Shown here: positions 8,325 to 16,668 of the stretch, piece by piece
Position numbering within the stretch: position 1 is the stretch's first letter
Layout: each line of letters begins with the position of its first letter
Source of the DNA: Jimgerdemannia flammicorona
Taxonomy: Eukaryota > Mucoromycota > Endogonomycetes > Endogonales > Endogonaceae
DNA: 22,437 nt
NCBI GenBank assembly: GCA_003990745.1
Contig: RBNI01001444.1
Span: 1-22,437 of the forward strand
Reading direction: 5' to 3'
Notes under the pieces: generated by a model
Databases searched by the model: none
Seen by the model: only the letters and a program-made list of their open reading frames with translations
What the model was told of the DNA's origin: nothing
Translations under genes and position numbers: made by a program

Positions 8325-11300
8325 ATGAGTTCCTTTTTGCTTGAACTCTTAGATGAGGTCTTGAGAGTTCTTGAGATTGGTGGCAGGTTCCCAAGTGGCA
8401 TCATATTCAGGATAACCCATCTACTTGACTAGGTATTCTGTGTGATGGTATCAGACTTACTTGTCTAAGATTTTCTCGACTTCATACTCAATGTGGTCTT
8501 CAACTATGACTGGTGCTGATGGTGTCAGAATTCGGCTAGGGTATGGGGGTGACTGATTCCAGGCCTTGAGTTGTGACACATGGAATACTGGGTGTATATA
8601 TATAGTTGTTGGTAAGTTGAGATGGTAAGACCAGGTAGAGACTTGCTTGGTGATTTCGAAGGGTCCAAGGTACTTGGGCTGGAATTTGGCTGACTGGCGG
8701 TTGACTTGAGATTGAACCTTGATGTTGTCAGCTTTGAGTAGAACTATATCACCAATATTGTATATGACATCTCGCCACTTCTTGTTTACATACTTAGCTT
8801 GATATTGCTGAGCCTTTTGCAGGTTTGTAGTGGCAATCTTGAGAAGGGAATCCATTTTGTTGATAAGGTTCTAGGCTGTGGGGACTTGAGTGTGACTAGA
8901 TTGCTGGAATTGGACTAGACTTGCAGGGGTCTCGGGATTTTGACCGTGAAGTAGTTGGAATAGGGAAAGGCCAGTTGATGATTGGTTGGCATTGTTGTAG
9001 GCGAACTCGGCATAGGTCAGATAGTGGTCCCAATCATCTTGCTCATAAGACACATAGTTTCTGAGCATTTGTTCAAGTGTTTGTTCATTTGCTCAGTCTG
9101 TCCATCAGTTTGAGGATGGAAGGCAGTGGACATAGCAATTTGGGTTCCAAGGGTCTTGAAGAGTGCTTGCCAGAAGTGACTTGTGAACTTGGGGTCGCAG
9201 TCACTGATAATTACTCAGAGAAGTCCATAATGGTGGAAGACAGTCTTGAAGAAGATTCTTGCAATTTCTGGAGCAGTAGCATTGGTTGTGGTTGGCTCAG
9301 CGATTGTAATCTTGGTGAGACAGTCCACAAATACAACAATAGCATCGTAGCCTGTTTTGGTTTGTGGGAGTTACACAATGAAGTCCATTGTGATTTGTTC
9401 AAACTTCTTGGTCAGAATTGACAAGAGTTGTAAAAGACCAGCAGGTGCTTAGTTGCTTGACTTGTTTCTTTGGCAAAGATTGCAGCTTTGGACATACTCC
9501 TTGATTTCCTTGAGCATGTTTGGCCAGTAGTAGTCTCGTTGGATATTCTTGATGGTCTTCTCAGTTCCAAGGTGACCAGCTAGTGGGGAGTCATGATGTT
9601 CATGAAGAATCTTGTACCATAGTTCAGGGTTGGCAGAAATATATACTTTGTCTTGATAGTATACAAGATTATCCTTGATGGTATACTTTTCCTTGAATTT
9701 CTTGGTGTTTCTTTGTAGAACCAGAGAGTCTTGTTCATAAGCCTTCTTGATCTGATTGATGAATTCAGGTGCCACAGTAACTTGTAAGATTGCAGCAAGG
9801 TCAGGTCTTCTTAACAGTGCATCTGGTATGACTAGAGTTTTGCTGGGCTTGTAGATGATGTTTGGGGTAAAGGTCTGAAGTAATTGGCTCCACTTGGCTT
9901 GTTGGCAAGAAAGGGTTGGTTGAGTGTTAATGTACTGAAGGGACCTGTGATCAGTGATCACATTGAACTCAACTCCTTCTAGGTAGTGTCGTCAGGTCTT
10001 GAGGGCATACATGATTGCCAGGAGTTCCTTTTTGTGAGTAGCTAGCTTTTGTTCCACTGGGGACAATTTTCTTGATTCAAAGACAATAGGTCAGTGTCCT
10101 TGACCATTATCTTGAGAAATGACTGTATCAATGGCAAAATTAGATGCATCTGTAGTGACTGTGAACTTCAAGTTTGAGTCCATATTTCTAAGGACAGGTG
10201 CATGGGTCAGACAGTTCTTGAGTTCTTGAAAAGCTTGTTGGCAGAAAGCATCCCAGATGTAGGGGACATAGAGGTCAGAGTTGGGTTCCTTTCGCAGGAG
10301 GTTTGTCAAAGATTCTGCAATGCCAGAGAAATTCTTGACAAATTGATAGTAGTATCCAGCCAGACCAAGGAAGGACCTGAGTTCAGTGAGGTTTGCTAGT
10401 ACAGGCCACTGTTCAATGGCTTGTATTTTCCTTGGGTCTACTTGAATTCCTTTGGCTGATACAATGTGTCCAAGGTATTCAACTTGATCCTTGAAAAATT
10501 CATATTTCTTGAGCTTTACGTAGAGCTTGTTCTCGTGGAGGATCTTGAGGACTTGTTCAATATGCTTGAGGTGTTCTTCTTCAGTGCTACTGAAGATCAG
10601 GATATCATCAATGTATACCAGTACAAAGATATATAGCTGATCCTTGAAGATAGTTTGCATGAGGTCTTGAAAGGTTGCTGGCATATTGGTGAGACCAAAG
10701 GCCATGACTAGAAATTCATAGAGTCCAAAGAGTGTCATGAAGGCAGTCTTGGGTATGTCTTCTGACTTGATTTGAATTTGGTGATACCCAGAGGTAAGAT
10801 CAATCTTGGTGAAGTATTTTGCATTCTTGAGAGCATCAAAGATTTGATCTATGAGTGGTAGCGGATAATGGTTCTTGACTGTGATCTTGTTGAGTGCTCA
10901 GTAGTCTATACACATTTGCAGAGTATTATCCTTTTTCTTGACAAATAGGACTGGGGAGCCAAAGGGTGACTTGCTTGGTTGAATAGCTCCTTGCTCAATG
11001 AGTTTATTGAGTTCTTTCTTGACTGCTTTAATTTCGAGTGGAGACATGCAGTACATTTTCTTCTTAGGTATAGCTGCATCAGGTACCAACTTGATTTCGT
11101 GGTCATGGTCTCTTGAAGGTGGTAGGCCAGGTAGTTTGTCTAGGAAGACATCCTTATACTTGTTCAGTAGTAACTTGATGCTTTCGCTAATTGATAGCTT
11201 CTTGTCTTCTTTCTTTGGTTGGATCAGTGCCACAAGGCACAGGTAGCTTTCTTAAGGGCCTTCTTGAACTGAATTGCCGAAAGAGAAGCAATTGGGGTTC

Positions 11301-11325
11301 TTGTCTGAGTCTTGTCTGGCTTGAT
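8325..11325 (-). pseudogene. pol: chromovirus pol: RT, RNase H, integrase, chromodomain
   Basis: Minus strand. RT starts near 11233 (LPGLPPSRDHDHEI). It keeps FTKIDLTSGYHQI, MAFGLTNMPATFQ and the catalytic YIDD (10605-10616). RNase H: FTVTTDASNFAI, then TGA before PIVFESRKLSP, and TDHRSLQYI. Integrase: zinc-binding HHCC in EHHDSPLAGHLGTEKT ... CNLCQRNK. The core has DFIV, SDCDPKFTSHFW and TDGQTEQMN, with C where R is usual in SDRDP. A frameshift near 9075 separates the core from LRNYVSYEQDDWDHYLTYAE. A second frameshift near 11240 lies before the RT. About ten in-frame stops are present, for example CIDY-TGA-ALNK near 10897 where R is expected. The frame ends in a chromodomain (next entry). 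The left part of protease and all of gag are deleted. Confidence 0.92.
8345..8500 (-). pseudogene. chromodomain at the integrase C-terminus
   Basis: Minus strand: EYEVEKILDK, then stop, V, stop, YHHTEYLVK, TAG (TGG expected, giving VKW), MGYPEYDATWEPATNL. The aromatic-cage-type pattern YEVEKIL ... YLVKW.GY ... TWEP is the typical chromodomain signature. In chromoviruses it steers integration towards marked histones. TWEP lies at about 8385-8396. Confidence 0.85.
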
Positions 11326-11628
11326 GAGAAAATATTCTGAAGCTTTATTTATAAGAACAAAGGAGATATTTATACAAGATCTGAAAGAAGGATCTGGAAG
11401 GATCTGAGAAATTAAAGGAAAATGCCAAGAGGAAAGTTCTCAGCAAAGATGACAAATGATGACAAATAAAGTTCTACAAGTTTCCAGGATATTCAGTGAC
11501 TAACTAAATAAGTACTAGTTAATGCTCGATGCCAAGAAGGGGATTTCTAAGTATGCGGAAAGTGTCAGAAGGTTATAGAATATTCAAGAAAGATAGAGAA
11601 AAGAAATAAACTACGCTAAAATATTACA
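11326..11628 (-). repeat. 5' LTR of the chromovirus, truncated to 303 bp
   Basis: Aligns without gaps to 7706-8008. It lacks the 101 bp matching 7605-7705. At 11325 it abuts pol sequence. Confidence 0.92.
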
Positions 11629-11633
11629 ATTAC
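11629..11633. repeat. target-site duplication, right copy (chromovirus)
   Basis: attac, identical to 7600-7604. Confidence 0.93.
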
Positions 11634-11887
11634 ACAGGCAAAATTATTGTCCTCATCCGAAACCATAGTTGGACACCCTTCAAGATTCCCATTGGATTCT
11701 GTATTACTCAGATCCTATTCGAAAAAATTGAGTCAATTCTGATAGTCAAGGAAGTCTCTAAACTACTGCCTACCATCTGAGGATCCAAAGGATTTGGCTC
11801 ATCAAACAAGGCCCCAGCCCAATCTACCACAAACAAAGAAGAACAATTCTATAAGAAAATCGAAGATAGATATGTACCAAGTGGCCA

Positions 11888-12300
11888 ATGTCCCTGATTG
11901 ATGATTACTTCTCTTGTGTCAATGAACTGACTCAAAGAAGAACCAACAAAAGGAAAACTCCTACAATCGAAATCACCACTATTGGATCAGACAAACTGCT
12001 TACACTTCAAGCTTTTATCAACCAAGCACCTGTCAAGATTATGATAGACAGCAGTGCCTCAGGCAACTTTATCAATGAAGAAACAGCCAATAGACTCAAG
12101 GTCTTCACCTCTCCAGTACAACAAACACAAGCAGTTGCCACAGCTGATGGAACCTCACATGTCATTAACAAGAAAGTCCACAATCTACTCTTCCGAATTG
12201 GTGACTATCAAGTATATATTACCCTCCAAATTGTACCACTTCCTGACAATGAGATCATTCTTGGAACCCCATAGTTGAAATAAGAAAACGCCATGATCGA
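11888..12300 (+). pseudogene. aspartic protease of the host Ty3/Gypsy element
   Basis: Retropepsin-like domain between dUTPase and RT. The frame shifts once against the dUTPase frame, just before 11888. The catalytic loop is MIDSSASGNFI (Asp at 12047-12049); the usual motif is DSGA, so Gly is changed to Ser by one G-to-A step. The second loop reads PDNEIILGTP then TAG L, where W is usual (ILGxPWL). The central part from 11888 to 12274 (129 codons) has no stop. Such enzymes cut the Gag-Pol polyprotein inside the particle. Confidence 0.85.
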
Positions 12301-12399
12301 TTGGGTAAACTATTTTCTGACTATCAAAAAAGGATGTCATAACTTCAAGCTGTAAGGCGAAAAGGACCTACTTAACTCTAGTGATCCTGGACCAAGAAT

Positions 12400-13328
12400 C
12401 ACTCATATCAATAAGCTACAACTCAAGAAATTAGCCAAGAAATGCCCTCTCTTCACCATCTCCATCTGCCTATCCAAAGGAGAACCCGAGAACTCTGAAG
12501 AAGACTTTTCCAAAATTGATAGCCATGTCAGACCATTACTCCAGAAATTCCAAGACATATTCCCAAGGAAACTTCCGAAAGGCCTGCCTCCTAAATGAGC
12601 AGTAGACCATACCATCAAGACCATTCCAGATGCCAAGCCAGCCTTTAAGTCAATCTACCACATATCACTGAGAGAAATCGATGTACTGAAGAAAGAAATT
12701 GATGAACTCTTAAAACAAGGATTTATCAGACCCAGTATATCACTCTATGGTGCACCAGTCCTCTTTGTTATCAAGAAAGGAGAAGATCTGCAAATGTGCA
12801 TTGATTACTGTGACCTCAATGAACAGACCATCAAGAACTGTTGCCCATTGCCCAGAATCGATAAAATATTTGACAGACTTATCAACCCACAATTCATGAG
12901 CTCTTTTGATCTGCAAAATGATTACTAGCAAATTGCCATAAAAGAAGAAGACATCTACAAGACAGCCTTCTGAACTCGCTATAGATATTTTGAATTCCTG
13001 GTTATGCCTTTTGGCCTAACTAATGCTCCAGCAACCTTCTAGATACTAATGAATACCATCCTGCACCCATACCTAGACAAAATTATTGTTGTCTACATTG
13101 ATGACATCCTAGTCTTCAGCAAAACCCTGGAGGAACACCTCGAATACCTTGAACTAGTGCTACTGAAACTCTAAGAAAACAGACTCTTTGCAAAACTCAA
13201 TAAGTGTGAATTTCTCCTGAAGAAAATTCAATTCCTTGGACACATTGTCACCCCAAATGGAATTAAAGTAGACCCCAGCAAAATCTCCATAATCAAGGAT
13301 TGGCCCAGACCCAAGAAGCTGAAAGACC

Positions 13329-13331
<3 letters not shown>
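12400..13331 (+). pseudogene. reverse transcriptase of the host Ty3/Gypsy element, truncated
   Basis: Same frame as the protease. Motifs: AVDHTIKTIPDAKPAF, YGAPVLFVIKKGEDLQMCIDY, LPRIDKIFDRL, SSFDLQND (then TAG and neighbouring change where G-Y is usual), FGLTNAPATF, and the catalytic [12 protein letters not shown] (YIDD 13094-13105). Then FLGHIVTPNGIKVDPSKI and DWPRPKKLKDL. The expected next part (FLGLxxYYRRF, RNase H, integrase) is absent: a poly-T tract begins at 13332. At least six in-frame stops. Confidence 0.9.
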
Positions 13332-13377
<46 letters not shown>

Positions 13378-14515
13378 GACTCATGTCCCACGGATTTTTA
13401 TTGGAAGGGAACCTAGACTATATAGGCCAAAACCCTCCCCCACTACCCACCAAGCACTGCCCCCCCATTAACCTAGGCTAGCTATTGTTCAGCAGCTCGA
13501 CCATGCCAGGCACAGCATGCTCTCCCTACCACCAGGGGAAACCCAACCATATACCAACAACTGAAAGCGCATGCCTGAGAACCCAACATATGTACAAGGC
13601 CACACCCGAGCTGAATAGAATAGCCCCTGCCACCCCAAAGAGAATGACAGGCAAAGAAAAACCCTCATCAAAGTACAATATGGTGGGTAGGGCCTGGTTC
13701 TCCCAGTTGAGGTAAGTAAAAGACTTATATATGAGGTGAGAGGAAAACCCCCAATACCCACTACTCAAGCCTGCAGACCTTGATCACGTTGCCATATCAG
13801 CTCCCAGTTCCAGTTGAGTGCAGCCAAGATGCCTGAAATGAGTAGCCTTAGGCCCTCTGACTCCCCCTGACAACTGGAGCCCAACCCCACTGACTACCAA
13901 AAGAAGCCGAGAGTGATACCTACTACCTAACCACACTGCATCAATCAAAAGGCCCCACCGAAGCAGTACCTGCCCCAGCCCTGATGACCACTCTCAGCCT
14001 GGTACCCTACTGGTCCACTGTTATCGCCCTTCCTCCTATTTGTGATGGCCATCTCCCCTCCCATCCTGACAATACCCAAAAAACAGTCACCTATACCAGA
14101 ACTGCACTTGCCGGGAAGCTCACCAAAGCCAGAGGGCCCCACCACAGGTACTGAGGACCTGCAGGTAACCTATACTGAGCACTTGACACCCAAGGTCAGC
14201 CAACTCCCTACATAGCCCGAGACATACCAAGATAACTCCTTGTTGGCGACAGCAAAAGGAAGAAGGTACTGCACCAAAACAGGTACACTCAGACACAGCC
14301 AAAGGCACCAGAATCCATGAAAAAGTGGAGGAAGCACTGATCCGACACTGATAAAGGGGCAACTCATCACCATTGCCCCCTCCCACCATGCCCCTGCAGG
14401 CACAGCAAACCAACTCGAGGTAGAGGGGGTAATAATAAGGGAAAGGGGACTTGGAAGGTTACCTACCAAACCTTGTGACCGGTAAGGTAGCAGAGAAAGA
14501 GGCCCTATCTAAACT
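13332..14515 (-). mobile_element. unidentified poly(A) retrosequence, minus strand
   Basis: A run of 42 T (13332-13373) followed by about 1.1 kb of sequence richer in GC than what follows. Read on the minus strand it ends ccaataaaaatccgtgggac...gtt and a long A tail, so it has a polyadenylation signal (AATAAA) some 25 bases before the tail. No minus frame gives a recognisable domain; a hydrophobic stretch near 13526-13768 is short and not convincing. It could be a 5'-truncated LINE end, a SINE-like element or a retrocopy of an RNA. I found no clear target-site duplication, and the host RT does not resume on the far side. The 14515 boundary is set by composition only. Confidence 0.5.
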
Positions 14516-14519
14516 ATTC

Positions 14520-16640
14520 CAATATAATTCTGCTCAGATATTCTGAACAAGTACTAACATCTAATCTTTAGCTATCTGAATAAATATCACCTCTTCATTC
14601 TATCTCTCAGATCATTGATATTAAATAATAAAATACAGAGATCTTTCATAATGAGTAAATGAAGAATTATAGTACTCTAGTCACTATCACTACTCTTTCA
14701 GCTCTCTCTCTGATAATATTCTTCTACTTTTTATAGATTGTCTTCAGATATATTTACTACTTTCATTATTATAAAATCTATTTATATATTCTATCATTAT
14801 TCATTTGATATCAGTCATCTGAGTATTATCTATCTTATATCTCTCATTCTTCAAAGTGCTACTACTATAGTAATTATCAACTTTTATTTCTAAAGAACTA
14901 TATTGAGGAGCTCAGCCCAATCCTTCTGAGATCTACTAAAGATATCTATCTCTTTAATATTTTCTTCTACCAGCTCCTTAAGAATTATCTTAAACTAGTC
15001 AATCTTTATAAACTTTCTAGACCCTGGCATAGATGATCTCAGAGTTCTGCTCAACTTCTAATATACTTTCATATCAGCTGAAATATTAAAGAAGACTTCT
15101 ACTAAATTCTCTAACTATACCACTTCACCAGCCTTCAGATACTCCTAATATATATTTACTATCTTAGTTATATAAGTATCTTATACCTGGATTTTAGATA
15201 CCATCTTCTCTATTTTTCCTTCTTATTAGCTTATTTCTCCTTAACTAATATATACTGAGAATTCTCTATTTTCTCTAGCTGAGTAAAGGACAACTTTACT
15301 GTTTTTTATTTTTATTTTTATTTTTATATATATCATAGATATCTTATTCTATATCAGATTGATGATAAATAGTAATATATTTATCTTCTTCATTATCTTA
15401 ACTATATAGAGAGTATCATTTAATTAGAATAACTCTATAAAACCTAGAGATCTCTATAATGATTAATAGATTTATCAGTACTATCTTCTCTATTGCTCAG
15501 GAGTTATTATAAGAAGACCCACTGTTCTCTATCATATATGATATTATACTTAAACCTATATTGAGCTATATTTAGAGGAGAATTTGAAAATTGAGTATCT
15601 CTCTCAAATTCTTTCAGTTCAGTGCTTTTGCAGATAATAGTAGTTAGAATTCATAATGAAGTAGACTACACTCAACTAGTACTAACCCTGAGACTCTATG
15701 AGAGGGTTTATAATACTAAGCTAAACTTTAATAAGAGTGAGACACTTCTGTTAGAAGCTACTATAGAGTTAGAGATTACTCATATTAGTTAGATAATTTC
15801 TAAGAATAATATCTTCAAGCATTTTGATATTATTTTTTATAGACAGATCTTACTACTTCTCTCAATATTCTATGATAGTATTCTTGATAGACTTTAGCAT
15901 ACAGTTACTGGATAATAATAGAGAAGACTCTCACTTATAGACTAAGTATTAGTAGTCAACTTATGCTTACTAAGCAGACTATAATATATAGAGTATATAA
16001 TATCTTTCTCTATATTCTTCTTTAAGAAAGTGTGAAGAGTAGTCTTAGAGTTTCTGTAGCAGAGCAGATAGGTCTAGATGAAGTAGAGCAGCTTATATTA
16101 GGCAGTGAGTAAAGAGAGTATAGAGCTTATTAATCCTCAACAGCTAATTCTAGTAACTAAGCTATGATGGATTTAGCTACTGGTAGATGGTCAGACCCAT
16201 GTCTGGAAAGGTCTAGCTGAGGACAACTAACAGTACTACTATACTTTCTGGAGCTCAGAGAGATGAGATTGCTTTGCAAACAGACTATCTATAAGTAGTA
16301 TATAATATAAAAGACTATGGTATAATATTGCTAAGTACTAGAGTATTCTCCATAGTAAGCTGAGTGAAGACATTGATCTACTGGTGGGCTCAGATAATCT
16401 GGAAACAGTAATGGTGAGTAGGGTATTAGTTAAGCAATATAGAATATAAAAGAGGAGACTACTTCTCTAGTAGACTGCTCCTAACTACTAAAAGAAGTTA
16501 TGGTGAACAGGTCACTTTCCAGAGTAGACCTGGATAAACAAAGCTATATGAGAGGAGTTGGTTGGTCTGTAGAGCATCTTACACAGGCATCTCTCTTTGC
16601 TACAATTCACATTATACACACTTTACAACATACTTTCAAA
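14520..16640 (+). pseudogene. AT-rich LINE reverse-transcriptase remnant, no CpG
   Basis: Faint LINE RT motifs survive on the plus strand across frames: DPGIDDLRVLLNF near 15020 (usual PGxDGL), FADN at 15627-15638 (usual FADD), then, one frame over, LRLYERVYNTKLNFNKSETLLLE (15690-15780), matching the YExASGAKLNxxKSexL stretch that follows FADD in Tad1-like LINEs. Stops and frameshifts occur throughout. No ORF1 or endonuclease could be seen. Composition differs sharply from both neighbours: rich in TA, and no CG between 14482 and 16641 by eye. The right boundary is near 16640, where the next LINE begins. Confidence 0.6.
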
Positions 16641-16668
16641 TCGTTTATTAGAGAAAGATATTAAGGAG

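Larger units (their letters stand above)
7605..11628 (-). mobile_element. chromovirus (chromodomain Ty3/Gypsy), minus strand, internally deleted
   Basis: About 4.0 kb in antisense to the host element. It has a complete LTR at 7605-8008, a partial LTR at 11326-11628 and a polypurine tract beside the complete LTR. On the minus strand follow RT, RNase H, integrase and chromodomain. Gag, protease, primer-binding site and 101 bp of the 5' LTR are missing; LTR sequence joins pol directly at 11325/11326. The two LTRs differ by 20 transitions and no transversions over 303 bp (my count). Perfect 5-bp target duplication. Confidence 0.93.
7374..11810 (+). pseudogene. dUTPase domain in the gag-pol region, split by a chromovirus
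   Basis: In the zinc-knuckle frame, 7374-7604 continues at 11634 after removal of the insertion and one target duplication. Trimeric dUTPase motifs are visible. Motif 1: AAGYDLYA (7425-7448). Motif 2 region: PKGHIGRI then CYHSSLALKGL, where PRS would be usual, so it is altered. Motif 3: GVIDEDY | TGK across the junction, with the catalytic Asp and the Tyr both kept. Motif 4: IGFCITQILFEKI. Motif 5: GSKGFGSS (11781-11804), preceded by TGA where Arg is expected (CGA to TGA). dUTPase hydrolyses dUTP to dUMP, which limits uracil in newly made cDNA. It sits between nucleocapsid and protease, as in betaretroviruses. One further stop (TGA, 7473 region) lies between motifs 1 and 2. Confidence 0.88.
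109..13331 (+). mobile_element. Ty3/Gypsy LTR retrotransposon with dUTPase and LTR-borne ORF, truncated
   Basis: Plus-strand LTR retrotransposon that hosts several other insertions. In order it shows the 5' LTR (109-5351), candidate primer-binding site, gag with zinc knuckle, dUTPase, aspartic protease and reverse transcriptase. RNase H, integrase and the 3' LTR are missing: the coding sequence ends abruptly in the RT thumb, at a poly-T tract (13332). The order protease before RT and the RT motifs ([33 protein letters not shown]) fit Ty3/Gypsy; a Copia element would have integrase before RT. Every coding segment has in-frame stops and there are at least two frameshifts, so the copy is dead. 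With the insertions removed, the visible part is about 6 kb. Confidence 0.9.

Noticed and set aside
9077..9421. Plus-strand ORF of 114 codons
   Set aside because: Antisense shadow of the chromovirus integrase.
13526..13768. Small hydrophobic membrane protein on the minus strand
   Set aside because: Overlaps another open frame of equal quality, has no homology that I recognise, and sits near the A-tail end of a retrosequence.
13321..14515. Target-site duplication gaaagaccta / gaaagaggcccta for the poly-T element
   Set aside because: Needs gaps and mismatches, and the host coding sequence does not resume after it.
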